Shown here piece by piece: positions 1 to 16,100 of a DNA stretch of 64,000 bases. Below the pieces are notes generated by a model. That model ran no database searches. It was not told where the DNA came from and saw nothing but the letters and a program-made list of their open reading frames with translations. Source of the DNA: Plumapathes pennacea (Eukaryota > Cnidaria > Anthozoa > Antipatharia > Myriopathidae); assembly GCA_964036295.1 (NCBI GenBank), contig OZ038464.1, forward strand, positions 11,890,001 through 11,954,000. Direction: 5' to 3'. Numbering within the stretch: position 1 is the stretch's first letter; each line of letters starts with the position of its first letter. The position numbers and the translations under genes are program-made.

Positions 1-679
1 TATTACTATCGGCGTAGTAAACAAACGTCAGACGACGTCATGGCGACGTCTTATATTGGAATCAAGTAATTACACAATTTCTGATAATTTTCCTGTAGTT
101 TAATGCATTGGTATGCATGGGTAACCCTTACTATGTTGGTAAAACGGTGATTAACTGTGCTTATATTAACACAGAGTGACTAGAGACCTAAACATTACTA
201 TCCCCGTCGTAAAGAAACGCCACATGAACTTATGGTGACGTCTTATATTGGAAGCAAGCAATTACACAATTTCTGTGAATCTTCCCTTTAGTTTAATGCA
301 TGGGTATGCATGGGTAACCCTTACTATGTTGGTAAAACCGTGATTAACTGTGCTTATATTAACATAGAGTGAATATTGATCAAAACATTACTATCAACGT
401 AGTAAATAAACGTCACATGACGTCATGGTGACGTCGTCTATTGGAAGCAAGCAATTACACGATTTCTGATAATTTTTCTTTTAGTTTAATGCATGGGTAT
501 GCATGGGTAACCTTTGCTATGTTGGTAGAACCGTGATTGTTTGTGCTTATATTAACATAGAGTGACTATTGATCAAAAAATTACTATCTGCGTAGTAAAC
601 AAACGTCACATGACGTCATGCTGACGTCTTTTATTTGAAGCAAGCAATTACACAATTTCTGATAATTTTTCCTGTAGTT

Positions 680-3600
680 TAATACATCGGTATGCATGGG
701 TAACCCTTACTATGTTAATAAAACCTTGATTAACTGTGCTGATTTTAACACAGAGTTACTATTTATTAAACATTACTATCCGCGTAGTAAACAAACGTCA
801 CATGAAGTCATGGTGACGTCTTATATTTGAAGCAAGCAATTACACAATTTCTGATAATTTTTCTTTTAGTTTAATGCATGGGTATGCATGGGTAACCCTT
901 CCTATGTCGGTAAAACCGTGATTAACTGTGCTTATATTAACATAGAGTGATTATTGATCAAAACATTACTATCAACGTAGTAAACAAACGCCACATGAAG
1001 TCATGGTGACGTCTTATATTGGAAGCAAGCAATTACACAATTTGTGTGAATTTTTCCTGTAGTTTAATGCATGGGTATGCATGGGTAACCCCTACTATGT
1101 TGGTAAAACCGTGATTAACTGTGCTTATATTAACATAGAGTGACTTTTGATCAAAACATTACTATCAACGTAGTAAACAAACGTCACATGACGTCATGGT
1201 GACGTCGTATATTGGAAGCAAGTAATTACACAATTTGTGATAATTTTTTTCTTAGTGAAATGTATGGGTATGGATGGGTAACTCTTGCTATGCTGGTAGA
1301 ACCGTGATTATCTGTGCTTATATTAACATAAAGTGACTATTGAGCAAAACATTACTATCCGCGTAGTAAAGAAACGCCACATGAAGTCAAGGTGACGTCC
1401 TATATTGGAAGAAAGTAATTACACAATTTCTGTGAATTGTTTTTTTAGTTTAATGCATAGGTATGCATGGGTAACCCTTACAATGTTGGTAAAACCGTGA
1501 TTAAATGTGCTTATATTAACATAGAGTGACTATTGATTAAAACATTACTAACCGCATAGAAAACAAACGTCACAAGAAGTCATGGTGACGACTTATATTG
1601 GAAGGAAGCAATTACACAATTTCTGATAACTTTTCCTTTAGTTTAATGCATGGGTATGCATGGGTAACCCTTACTATGTTGGTAAAACCTTGATTAACTG
1701 TGCTTATATTAACATAGAGTGACTATTGATGAAAACATTACTATCAACGTAGTAAACAAACGTCACATGACGTCATGGTGACGTTTTATATTGGAAGCAA
1801 GCAATTACACGATTTCTGTGAATTTCTCCTTTAGTTTAATGCATAGGTATGCATGGGTAACCCTTGCTATGTTGGTAGAACCGTGATTAACTGTGCTTAT
1901 ATTATCACTGAGTGACTATTGATCAAAACATTACTATCTCCGTAGTAAACAAACGTCAGATGACGTCATGGTGACGTCTTATATTTGAAGGAAGCAATTA
2001 CACAATTTCTGATAATTTTTCCTTTAGTTTAATGCATGGGTAAGCAGGGGTAACCCTTACTATGTTGGTGAAACCTTGATTAACTGTTCTTATATTAACA
2101 TAGAGTGACTATTGATCAAAACTTTACTATTCGCGTAGTAAACAAACGTCACATGAAGTCATGGTGACGTCTTATATTGGAAGCAAGCAATTACACAATT
2201 TCTTTGAATTTTTCCTGTAGTTTAATGCATGGGTATGCATGGGTAACCCTTACTATGTTAATAAAACCTTGATTAACTGTGCTGATTTTAACACAGAGTT
2301 ACTATTTATTAAACATTACTATCCGCGTAGTAAACAAACGTCACATGAAGTCATGGTGACGTCTTATATTGGAAGCAAGCAACTACACAATTTCTGATAA
2401 TTTTTCTTTTAGTTTAATGCATGGGTATGCATGGGTAACCCTTCCTATGTCGGTAAAACCGTGATTAACTGTGCTTATATGTACACAGAGTGACTAGTGA
2501 TCTAAACATTACTATCCGCGTAGTAAACAAACGCCACATGAAGTCATGGTGACGTCTTATATTGGAAGCAAGCAATTACACAATTTGTGTGAATTTTTCC
2601 TGTAGTTTAATGCATGGGTATGCATGGGTAACCCCTACTATGTTGGTAAAACCGTGATTAACTGTGCTTATATTAACATAGAGTGACTATTGATCAAAAC
2701 ATTACTATCAACGTAGTAAACAAACGTCACATGACGTCATGGTGACGTCGTATATTGGAAGCAAGTAATTACACAATTTGTGATAATTTTTTCTTTAGTG
2801 AAATGTATGGGTATGGATGGGTAACTCTTGCTATGTTGGTAGAACCGTGATTATCTGTGCTTATATTAACATAAAGTGACTATTGAGCAAAACATTACTA
2901 TCAGCGTAGTAAAGAAACGCCACATGAAGTCAAGGTGACGTCCTATATTGGAAGAAAGTAACTACACAATTTCTGTGAAATGTTTTTTTAGTTTAATGCA
3001 TAGGTATACATGGGTAACCCTCACAATGTTGGTAAAACCGTGATTAAATGTGCTTATATTAACATAGAGTGACTATTGATTAAAACATTACTAACCGCAT
3101 AGAAAACAAACGTCACAAGAAGTCATGGTGACGACTTATATTGGAAGGAAGCAATTACACAATTTCTGATAACTTTTCCTTTAGTTTAATGCATAGGTAT
3201 GCATAGGTAACCCTTACTATGTTGGTAAAACCTTGATTAACTGTGCTTATATTAACATAGAGTGACTATTGATGAAAACATTACTATCAACGTAGTAAAC
3301 AAACGTGACATGACGTCATGGTGACGTCTTATATTGGAAGCAAGCAATTACACGATTTTTGTGAATTTCTCCTTTAGTTTAATGCATAGGTATGCATGGG
3401 TAACCCTTGCTATGTTGGTAGAACCGTGATTAACTGTGCTTATATTATCACTGAGTGACTATTGATCAAAACATTACTATCTCCGTAGTAAACAAACGTC
3501 AGATGACGTCATGGTGACGTCTTATATTTGAAGGAAGCAATTACACAATTTCTGATAATTTTTCCTTTAGTTTAATGCATGGGTTTGCATGGGTAACCCT

Positions 3601-3765
3601 TACTATGTTAATAAAACCTTGATTAATTGTGCTTATATTAACACAGAGTGACTATTGATTAAACATTACTATCCGCGTAGTAAACAAACGTCACATGAAG
3701 TCATGGTGACGTCTTATATTGGAAGCAAGCAATTACACAATTTCTGATAATTTTTCCTGTAGTTT
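680..3765. repeat. 8-monomer higher-order repeat, two tandem copies
   Basis: An ordered series of eight monomer variants beginning at 680 recurs from 2223, a shift of 1543 bp (8 x 193). Diagnostic variants shared in the same order include gttaataaaaccttgatt, cttcctatgtcgg, a monomer with gaaatgtatgggtatgga, one with cttacaatg or ctcacaatg, and one with gacgacttatattggaagg. A similar series appears again from about 7432. Coordinates of the block ends are approximate. Confidence 0.8.
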
Positions 3766-4842
3766 AATGCATGGGTATGCATGGGTAACCCTTACTATAT
3801 CGGTAAAACCGTGATTAATTGCGCTTATATTAACACCGATTGACTAATGATGTAAACATTTCTATCCGCGTAGTAAACAAACGCCACATGAAGTCATGGT
3901 GACGTCTTATATTGGAAGCAAGCAATTACACAATTTCTGATAATTTTTCCTTTAGTTTAATGCATGGGTATGTATGGGTAACCCTTACTATGTTCGTAAA
4001 ACCGTGATTAACTGTGCTTATAATAACATAGAGTGACTATTGATCAAAACATTACTATCAGCGTAGTAAACAAACGTGACATGACGTCATGGTGACGTCT
4101 TATATTGGAAGCAAGCAATTACACAATTTTTGTGAATTTCTCCTTTAGTTTAATGCATAGGTATGCATGGGTAACCCTTGCTATGTTGGTAGAACCGTGA
4201 TTAACTGTGCTTATATTATCACTGAGTGACTATTGATCAAAACATTACTATCTCCGTAGTAAACAAACGTCAGATGACGTCATGGTGACGTCTTATATTT
4301 GAAGGAAGCAATTACACAATTTCTGATAATTTTTCCTTTAGTTTAATGCATGGGTTTGCATGGGTAACCCTTACTATGTTAATAAAACCTTGATTAACTG
4401 TGCTTATATTAACACAGAGTGACTATTGATTAAACATTACTATCCGCGTAGTAAACAAACGTCACATGAAGTCATGGTGACGTCTTATATTGGAAGCAAG
4501 CAATTACACAATTTCTGATAATTTTTCCTGTAGTTTAATGCATGGGTATGCATGGGTAACCCTTACTATATCGGTAAAACCGTGATTAATTGCGCTTATA
4601 TTAACACCGATTGACTAATGATGTAAACATTTCTATCCGCGTAGTAAACAAACGCCACATGAAGTCATGGTGACGTCTTATATTGGAAGCAAGCAATTAC
4701 ACAATTTCTGATAATTTTTCCTTTCGTTTAATGCATGGGTATGTATGGGTAACCCTTACTATGTTCGTAAAACCGTGATTAACTGTGCTTATATTAACAT
4801 AGAGTGACTATTGATCAAAACATTACTATCAGCGTAGTAAAC
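3301..4842. repeat. 4-monomer higher-order repeat, two copies
   Basis: The variant monomer starting aaacgtgacatgacgtc occurs at 3301, 4072 and 4843, a period of 771 bp (4 x 193). The intervening monomers match in order, including one with the rare caccgattgactaatgatg. The two copies differ by only a few substitutions, so this duplication looks recent. Confidence 0.85.
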
Positions 4843-7158
4843 AAACGTGACATGACGTCATGGTGACGTCTTATATTGGAAGCAAGCAATTACACAATTT
4901 GTGTGAATTTTTCCTGTAGTTTAATGCATGGGTATGCATGGTTAACCCTTACTATGTTGGTAAAACCGTGATTAACTATGCTCAAATTAAGATAGAGTTA
5001 CTATTAATTAAAATATTACTATCGGCGTAGTAAACAAACGTCAGACGACGTCATGGTGACGTCTTATATTGGAAGCAAGTAATTACACAATTTCTGATAA
5101 TTTTTCCTGTAGTTAAATGCATGGGTATGCATGGGTAACCCTTACTATGTTGGTAAAACCGTGATTAACTGTGCTTATATTAACACAGAGTGACTAGAGA
5201 TCTAAACATTACTATCCGCGTCGTAAAGAAACGCCACATGAATTCATGGTGACGTCTTATATTGGAAGTAAGAAATTACACAATTTCTTTGAATCTTCCC
5301 TTTAGTTTAATGCATAGGTATGCATGGGTAACCCTTACTATGTTGGTAAAACCGTGATTAACTGTGCTTATATTAACATAGAGTGATTATTGATCAAAAC
5401 ATTACTATCAACGTAGTAAACAAACGTCACATGATGTCATGGTGACGTCGTATATTGGAAGCAAGCAATTACACGATTTCTGATAATTTTTCCTTTAGTT
5501 TAATGCATGGGTATGCATGGGTAACCCTTGCTATGTTGGTAGAACCGTGATTATTTGTGCTGATATTTACATAGAGTGACTATTGATCAAAATATTACTA
5601 TCTGCATAGTAAACAAACGTCACATGTTGTCATGCTGACGTCTTATATTTGAAGGAAACAATTACACAATTTCTGATAATTTTTCCTTTAGTTTAATGCA
5701 TGGGTGTGCATGGATAACCCTTACTATGTTGGTAAAACCTTGATTAACTGTGCTTATATTAACATAGAGTGACTATTGATCAAAACTTTACTATTCGCGT
5801 AGTAAACAAACGTCACATGAAGTCATGGTGCCGTCTTATATTGGAAGCAAGTAATTACACAATTTCTGATAATTTTTCCTTTAGTTTAATGCATGGGTAT
5901 GTATGGGTAACCCTTACTATGTTCGTAAAACCGTGATTAACTGTGCTTATATTAACATAGAGTGACTATTGATCAAAACATTACTATCAGCGTAGTAAAC
6001 AAACGTGACATGACGTCATGGTGACGTCTTATATTGGAAGCAAGCAATTACACAATTTGTGTGAATTTTTCCTGTAGTTTAATGCATGGGTATGCATGGT
6101 TAACCCTTACTATGTTGGTAAAACCGTGATTAACTATGCTCAAATTAAGATAGAGTTACTATTAATTAAAATATTACTATCGGCGTAGTAAACAAACGTC
6201 AGACGACGTCATGGTGACGTCTTATATTGGAAGCAAGTAATTACACAATTTCTGATAATTTTTCCTGTAGTTTAATGCATGGGTATGCATGGGTAACCCT
6301 TACTATGTTGGTAAAACCGTGATTAACTGTGCTTATATTAACACAGAGTGACTAGAGATCTAAACATTACTATCCGCGTCGTAAAGAAACGCCACTTGAA
6401 TTCATGGTGACGTCTTATATTGGAAGTAAGAAATTACAGAATTTCTTTGAATCTTCCTATTAGTTTAATGCATGGGTATGCATGGGTAACCCTTACTATG
6501 TTGGTAAAACCGTGATTAACTGTGCTTATATTAACATAGAGTGATTATTGATCAAAACATTACTATCAACGTAGTAAACAAACGTCACATGATGTCATGG
6601 TGACGTCGTATATTGGAAGCAAGCAATTACACGATTTCTGATAATTTTTCCTTTAGTTTAATGCATGGGTATGCATGGGTAACCCTTGCTATGTTGGTAG
6701 AACCGTGATTATTTGTGCTGATATTTACATAGAGTGACTATTGATCAAAATATTACTATCTGCGTAGTAAACAAACGTCACATGATGTCATGCTGACGTC
6801 TTATATTTGAAGGAAACAATTACACAATTTCTGATAATTTTTCCTTTAGTTTAATGCATGGGTGTGCATGGATAACCCTTGCTATGTTGGTAAAACCTTG
6901 ATTAACTGTGCTTATATTAACATAGAGTGACTATTGATCCAAACTTTACTATTCGCGTAGTAAACAAACGTCACATGAAGTCATGGTGGCGTCTTATATT
7001 GGAAGCAAGTAATTACACAATTTCTGATAATATTTGGTTTAGTTTATTGCATTGGTATGCTTGGTTAACCCCTACTATGTTGGTAAAACCGTGATTAACT
7101 GTGCTTAAATTAACATAGAGTGACATTTGATTAAAACATTACTATCTGCGTAGTAAAC
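4843..7158. repeat. 6-monomer higher-order repeat, two copies
   Basis: The segment starting at 4843 recurs from 6001, a shift of 1158 bp (6 x 193). Shared rare variants include tgctcaaattaagatagag, the cgtcagacgacgtc monomer, the gcgtcgtaaagaaacgcc monomer and gctgatatttacatag, in the same order. Similarity decays towards the right end, which is approximate. Confidence 0.8.
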
Positions 7159-10100
7159 AAACGTCACATAAAGCCATCGTGACGTCTTATATTCGACGGA
7201 AGCAGTTGCACAATTTCTGTGAATTTTTCCTTTTGTTTAATACATGGGTATGCATGGGTAACCCTTACTATGTTGGTAAAACCGTGATTAACTGTGGTTA
7301 TATTAACATAGTGTGACTATTGATTAAAATATTACTATCAGCGTAGTAAACAAACGTCACATGAAGTTATGGTGACGTCTTATATTGGAAGCAAGCAATT
7401 ACACAATTTCTGATAATTTTTCCTGTAGTTTAATACATCGGTATGCATGGGTAACCCTTACTATGTTAATAAAACCTTGATTAACTGTGCTGATTTTAAC
7501 ACAGAATGACTATTTATTAAACATTACTATCCGCGTAGTAAACAAACGTCACATGAAGTCATGGTGACGTCTTATATTGGAAGCAAGCAATTACACAAAT
7601 TTCTGATAATTTTTTTTTTAGTTTAATGCATGGGTATGCATGGGTAACCCTTCCTATGACGGTAAAACCGTGATTAGCTGTGCTTATATGTACACAGAGT
7701 GACTAGTGATCTAAACATTACTATCCGCGTAGTAAACAAACGCCACATGAAGTCATGGTGACGTCTTATATTGGAAGCAAGCAATTACACAATTTGTGTG
7801 AATTTTTCCTGTAGTTTAATGCATGGGTATGCATGGGTAACCCTTACTATGTCGGTAAAACCTTGATTAACTGTGCTTATATTAACATAGAGTGACTATT
7901 GATCAAAACATTACTATCAACGTAGTAAACAAACGTCACATGACGTTATGGTGACGTCGTATATTGGAAGCAAGTAATTACACAATTTGTGATAATTTTT
8001 TCTTTAGTGAAATATATGGGTATGGATGGGTAACTCTTGCTATGTTGGTAGAACCGTGATTATCTGTGCTTATATTAACATAAAGTGACTATTGAGCTAA
8101 ACATTACTATCCGCGTAGAAAAGAAACGCGACATGAAGTCAAGGTGACGTCCTATAATGGAAGAAAGTAATTACACAATTTCTGTGAATTGTTCTTTTAG
8201 TTTAATGCATAGGTATGCATGGGTAACCCTTACAATGTTGGTAAAACCGTGATTAAATGTGCTTATATTAACATAGAGTGACTATTGATTAAAACATTAC
8301 TAACCGCATAGAAAACAAACGTCACAAGAAGTCATGGTGACGACTTATATTGGAAGGAAGCAATTACACAATTTCTGATAACTTTTTTTTTAGTTTAATG
8401 CATGGGTATGCATGGGTAACCCTTACTATGTTGGTAAAACCTTGATTAACTGTGCTTATATTAACATAGAGTGACTATTGATGAAAACATTTCTATCAAC
8501 GTAGTAAACAAACGTCACATGACGTCATGGTGACGGCTTTTATTTGAAGCAAGCAATTACACGATTTCTGTGAATTTCTCCTTTAGTTTAATGCATAGGT
8601 ATGCATGGGTAACCCTTGCTATGTTGGTAGAACCGTGATTAACTGTGCTTATATTATCACTGAGTGACTATTGATCAAAACATTACTATCTCCGTAGTAA
8701 ACAAACGTCAGATGACGTCATGGTGACGTCTTATATTTGAAGGAAGCAATTACACAATTTCTGATAATTTTTCCTTTAGTTTAATACATGGGTAAGCAGG
8801 GGTAACCCTTACTATGTTGGTGAAACCTTGATTAACTGTTCTTATATTAACATACAGTGACTATTGATCAAAACTTTATTACCCGGGTAGTAAGCAAACG
8901 TCACATGAAGTTATGGTGACGTCTTATATTGGAAGCAAGAAATTACGCAATTTCTGATAATATTTCCTATAGTTTATTGCATTGGTATGCATGGGTAACC
9001 CTTACTATGTTGGTAAAACCGTGATTAACTGTGCTTATATTAACATAGTGTGACTATTGATTAAAACATTACTATCAGCGTAGTAAACAAACGTCACATG
9101 AAGTTATGGTGACGTCTTATATTGGAAGCAAGCAATTACACAATTTCTGTGAATTTTTCCTTTAGTTTAATGCATGGGTATGCATGGGTAACCCTTATTA
9201 TGTTAATAAAACCGTGATTAACTGTGCTTATATTAACATAGAGTGACTAGTGATCAAAACTTTACTATCCGCGTAGTAAACAAACATCACATGAAGTCAT
9301 GGTTGCGTCTTATATTGGAAGCAAGCAATTACACAATTTCTGATAATATTTTCTTTAGTTTAATGCATTGGTATGCTTGGGTAACCCTTACTATGTTGGT
9401 AAAACCGTGATTAACTGTGCTTAAATTAACATAGAGTGACTATTGATTAAAACATTACAATCTGCGTAGTAAACAAACGTCACATAAAGCCATGGTGACG
9501 TCTTATATTCGAAGGAAGCAGTTGCAGAATTTCTGTGAATTTTCCTTAAGTTTAATGCATGAGTATGCATGTGTAACCCTTACTATGTTGGTAAAACCTT
9601 AATTAACTGTGCTTATATTAACATAGAGCGACTGTTGATTAAAACATTACTATCAGCGTAGTAAACAAACGTCACATGAAGTTATGGTGACGTCTTATAT
9701 TGGAAGCAAACAATTACACAATTTGTGTGAATTTTTCCTGTAGTTTAATACATCGGTATGCATGGGTAACCCTTACTATGTTAATAAAACCTTGATTAAC
9801 TGTGCTTATATTAACACAGAGTGACTATTGATTAAACATTACTGTCCGCGTAGTAAACAAACGTCACATGAAGTCATAGTGACGTCATATATTGGACGCA
9901 AGCAATTACACAATTTCTGATAATTTTTCTTTTAGTTTAATGCATGGGTATGCATGGGTAACCCTTACTATGTCGGTAAAACCGTGATTAATTGCGCTTA
10001 TATTAACACCGAGTGACTAGTGATCTAAACATTACTATCCGCGTAGTAAAGAAACGTCACATGAAGTCATGGTGACGTCTTATATTGGAAGCAAGCAATT

Positions 10101-13100
10101 ACAAAATTTCTGTGAATTTTTTCTTTAGTTTAATGCATGGGTATGTTTGGGTAACCCTTACTATGTTCGTAAAACCGTGATTAACTATGCTTATATTAAC
10201 ATAGAGTGACTATTGATTAAAACATTACTATCAGCGTAGTAAACAAACGTGACATGACGTCATGGTGACGTCTTATATTGGAAGCAAGTAATTACACAAT
10301 TTGTGTGAATTTTTCCTTTAGTTTAATGCATGGGTATGCATGGTTAACCCTTACTATGTTGGTAAAACCGTGATTAACTATGCTTAAATTAAGATAGAGT
10401 TACTATTAATTAAAATATTACTATCGGCGTAGTAAACAAACGTCAGACGACGTCATGGCGACGTCTTATATTGGAATCAAGTAATTACACAATTTCTGAT
10501 AATTTTCCTGTAGTTTAATGCATTGGTATACATGGGTAACCCTTACTATGTTGGTAAAACCGTGATTAACTGTGCTTATATTAACACAGAGTGACTAGAG
10601 ATCTAAACATTACTATCCCCGTCGTAAAGAAACGCCACATGAATTTATGGTGACGTCTTATATTGGAAGCAAGCAATTACACAATTTCTGTGAATCTTCC
10701 CTTTAGTTTAATGCATGGGTATGCATGGGTAACCCTTACTATGTTGCTAAAACCGTGATTAACTGTGCTTATATTAACATAGAGTGACTATTGATCAAAA
10801 CATTACTATCAACGTAGTAAACAAACGTCACATGACGTCATGGTGACGTCTTCTATTAGAAGCAAGCAATTACACGATTTCTGATAATTTTTCTTTTAGT
10901 TTAATGCATGGGTATGCATGGGTAACCTTTGCTATGTTGGTAGAACCGTGATTATTTGTGCTTATATTAACATAGAGTGACTATTGATCAAAATATTACT
11001 ATCTGCGTAGTAAACAAACGTCACATGACGTCATGCTGACGTCTTATATTTGAAGCAAGCAATTACACAATTTCTGATAATTTTTCCTTTAGTTTAATGC
11101 ATGGGTGTGCATGGGTAACCCTTACTATGTTGGTAAAATCTTGATTAACTGTGCTTATATTAACATAGAGTGACTATTGATCAAAACTTTACTATCCGCG
11201 TAGTAAACAAACGTCACATGAAGTCATGGTGGCGTCTTATATTGGAAGCAAGTAATTACACAATTTCTGATAATATTTGGTTTAGTTTATTGCATTGCTA
11301 TGCTTGGTTAACCCCTACTATGTTGGTAAAACCGTGATTAACTGTGCTTAAATTAACATAGAGTGACAATTGATTAAAACATTACTATCTGCGTAGTAAA
11401 CAAACGTCACTTAAAGCCATCGTGACGTCTTATATTCGACGGAAGCAGTTGCACAATTTCTGTGAATTTTTTCTTTTGTTTTATACATGGGTATGCATGG
11501 GTAACCCTTACTATGTTGGTAAAACCGTGATTAACTGTGCTTATATTAACATAGTGTGACTATTGATTAAAACATTACTATCAGCGTAGTAAACAAACGT
11601 CACATGAAGTTATGGTGACGTCTTATATTGGAAGCAAGCAATTACACAAATTCTGATATTTTTCCTGTAGTTTAATACATCGGTATGCATGGGTAACCCT
11701 TACTATCTTAATAAAACCTTGATTAACTGTGCTGATTTTAACACAGAGTGACTATTTATTAAACATTACTATTCGCGTAGTAAACAAACGTCACATGAAG
11801 TCATGGTGACGTCTTATATTGGAAGCAAGCAATTACACAATTTCTGATAATTTTTCCTTTAGTTTAATGCATGGGTATGCATGGGTAACCCTTCCTATGT
11901 CGGTAAAACCGTGATTAACTGTGCTTATATTAACACAGAGTGACTAGTGATCTAAACATTACTATCCACGTAGTAAACAAACGCCACATGAAGTCATGGT
12001 GACGTCTTATATTGGAAGCAAGCAATTACACAATTTGTGTGAATTTTTCCTTTAGTTTAATGCATGGGTATGTATGGGTAACCCTTACTATGTTCGTAAA
12101 ACCGTGATTAACTATGCTTATATTAACATAGAGTGACTATTGATCAAAACATTACTATCTGCGTAGTAAACAAACGTGACATGACGTCATGGTGACGTTT
12201 TATATTGGAAGCAAGCAATTACACAATTTCTGTGAATCTTCCCTTTAGTTTAATGCATGGGTATGCATGGGTAACCCTTACTATGTTGCTACAACCGTGA
12301 TTAACTGTGCTTATATTAACATAGAGTGACTATTGATCAAAACATTACTATCAACGTAGTAAACAAACGTCACACGACGTCATGGTAACGTCGTATATTG
12401 GAAGCAAGCAATTACACGATTTCTGATAATTTTTGCTTTAGTTTAATGCATGGGTATGCATGGGTAACCTTTGCTATGTTGGTAGAACCGTGATTATTTG
12501 TGCTTATATTAACATAGAGTGACTATTGATCAAAATATTACTATCTGCGTAGTAAACAAACGTCACATGACGTCATGCTGACGTCTTATATTTGAAGCAA
12601 GCAATTACACAATTTCTGATAATTTTTCCTTTAGTTTAATGGATGGGTGTGCAAGGGTAACCCTTACTATGTTGGTAAAATCTTGATTAACTGTGCTTAT
12701 ATTAACATAGAGTGACTATTGATCAAAACTTTACTATTCGCGTAGTAAATAAACGTCACATGAAGTCATGGTGGCGTCTTATATTGGAAGCAAGTAATTA
12801 CACAAGTTCTGATAATATTTCCTTTAGTTTATTTCATTGGTATGCTTGGTTAACCCCTACTATGTTGGTAAAACCGTGATTAACTGTGCTTAAATTAACA
12901 TAGAGTGACAATTGATTAAAACATTACTATCTGCGTAGTAAACAAACGTCACATAAAGCCATCGTGACGTCTTATATTCGAAGGAAGCAGTTGCACAATT
13001 TCTGTGATTTTTTCCTTTTGTTTTATACATGGGTATGCATGGGTAACCCTTACTATGTTGGTAAAACCGTGATTAACTGTGGTTATATTAACATAGTGTG

Positions 13101-16100
13101 ACTATTGATTAAAACATTACTATCAGCGTAGTAAACAAACGTTTCATGAAGTTATGGTGACGTCTTATATTGGAAGCAAGCAATTACACAAATTCTGATA
13201 TTTTTCCTGTAGTTTAATACATCGGTATGCATCGGTAACCCTTACTATGTTAATAAAACCTTGATTAACTGTGCTGATTTTAACACACAGTGACTATTTA
13301 TTAAACATTACTATCTGCGTAGTAAACAAACGTCACATGAAGTCATGGTGACGTCTTATATTGGAAGCAAGCAATTACACAATTTCTGATAATTTTTCCT
13401 TTAGTTTAATGCATGGGTAACCCTTCCTATGTCGGTAAAACCGTGATTAACTGTGCTTATATTAACACAGAGTGACTAGTGATCTAAACATTACTATCCG
13501 CGTAGTAAACAAACGCCACATGAAGTCATTGTGACGTCTTATATTGGAAGCAAGCAATTACACAATTTGTGTGAATTTTTCCTGTAGTTTAATGCATGGG
13601 TATGTATGGGTAACCCTTACTATGTTCGTAAAACCGTGATTAACTATGCTTATATTAACATAGAGTGACTATTGATCAAAACATTACTATCTGCGTAGTA
13701 AACAAACGTGACATGACGTCATGGTGACGTCTTATATTGGAAGCAAGCAATTACACAATTTGTGTGAATTTTTCCTGTAGTTTAATGCATGGGTATGCAT
13801 GGTTAACCCTTACTATGTTGGTAAAACCGTGATTAACTGGGCTTAAATTAAGATAGAGTTACTATTAATTAAAATATTACTATCGGCGTAGTAAACAAAC
13901 GTCAGACGACGTCATGGGGACGTCTTATATTGGAAGCAAGTAATTACACAATTTCTGATAATTTTCCTGTAGTTTAATGCATGGGTATGCATGGGTAACC
14001 CTTAATATGTTGGTAAAACCGTGATTAACTGTGCTTATATTAACACAGAGTGACTAGAGATCTAAACATTACTATCCGCGTCGTAAAGAAACGCCACATG
14101 AATTTATGGTGACGTCTTATATTGGAAGGAAGCACGTACACAATTTCTGTAAATCTTCCCTTTAGTTTAATGCATGGGTATGCATGGGTAACCCTTACTG
14201 TGTTGGTAAAACCGTGATTAACTGTGCTTATATTAACATAGAGTGACTATTGATCAAAACATTACTATCAACGTAGTAAACAAACGTCACATGACGTCAT
14301 GGTGACGTCGTATATTGGAAGCAAGCAATTACACGATTTCTGATATTTCTTTTAGTTTAATGCATGGGTATGCATGGGTAACCTTTGCTATGTTAGTAGA
14401 ACCGTGATTATTTGTGCTTATATTAACATAGAGTGACTATTGATAAAATTATTACTATCTGCGTAGTAAACAAACGTCACATGACGTCATGCTGACGTCT
14501 TATAATTGAAGCAAGCAATTACACAATTTCTGATAATTTTTCCTTTAATTTAATGCATGGGTGTGCATGGGTAACCCTTACTATGTTGGTAAAATCTTGA
14601 TTAACTGTGCTTATATTAACATAGAGTGATTATTGATCAAAACTTTACTATTCGCGTAGTAAACAAACGTCACATGAAGTCATGGTGGCGTCTTATATTG
14701 GAAGCAAGTAATTACACAATTTCTGATAATATTTGGTTTAGTTTATTGCATTGGTATGCTTGGTTAACCCCTAGTATGTTGGTAAAACCGTGATTAACTG
14801 TGCTTAAATTAACATAGAGTGACAATTGATTAAAACATTACTATCTGCGTAGTAAACAAACGTCACTTAAAGCCATCGTGACGTCTTATATTCGAAGGAA
14901 GGAGTTGCACAATTTCTGTGAATTTTTCCTTTTGTTTTATACATGAGTATGCATGGGTAACCCTTACTATGTTGGTAAAACCGTGATTAACTGTGGTTAT
15001 ATTAACATAGTGTGGCTATTGATTAAAACATTACTATCAGCGTAGTAAACAAACGTCACATGAAGTTATGGTGACGTCTTATATTGGAAGCAAGCAATTA
15101 CACAAATTCTGATATTTTTCCTGTAGTTTAATACATCGGTATGCATGGGTAACCCTTAATATGTTAATAAAACCTTGATTAACTGTGCTGATTTTAACAC
15201 AGAGTGACTATTTATTAAACTTTACTATCCGCGTGGTAAACAAACGTCACATGAAGTCATGGTGACGTCTTATATTGGAAGCAAGCAATTACACAATTTC
15301 TGATAATTTTTCCTTTAGTTTAATGCATGGGTATGCATGGGTAACCCTTCCTATGTCGGTAAAACCGTGATTAACTGTGCTTATATTAACACAGAGTGAC
15401 TAGTGATCTAAACATTACTATCCGCGTAGTAAACAAACGCCACATGAAGTCATGGTGACGTCTTATATTGGAAGCAAGCAATTACACAATTTGTGTGAAT
15501 TTTTCCTGTAGTTTAATGCATGGGTATGCATGGGTAACCCTTACTATGTTGGTAAAACCGTGATTAAGTGTGCTTATATTAACATAGAGTGACTATTGAT
15601 CAAAACATTATTATCAGCGTAGTAAATAAACGTCACATGACGTCATGGTGACGTCTTATATTGGAAGCAAGCAATTACACAATTTGTGTGAATTTTTCCT
15701 GTAGTTTAATGCATGGGTATGCATGGTTAACCCTTACTATGTTGGTGAAACCGTGATTAACTGTGCTTAAATTAACATAGAGTTACTATTAATTAAAATA
15801 TTACTATCGGCGTATTAAACAAACGTCACACGACGTCATGGTGAGGTCTTATATTGGAAGTAAGTAATTACACAATTTCTGATAATTTTTCCTTTAATTT
15901 AATGCATGGGTATGCATGGGTAACCCTTCCTATGTCGGTAAAACCGTGATTAACTGTGTTTATATTAACACAGATTGACTAGTGATCTAAACATTACTAT
16001 CCGCGTAGTAAACAAATGCCACATGAAGTCATGGTGACGTCTTATATTGGAAGCAAGCAATTACACGATTTGTGTGAATTTTTCCTGTAGATTAATGCAT

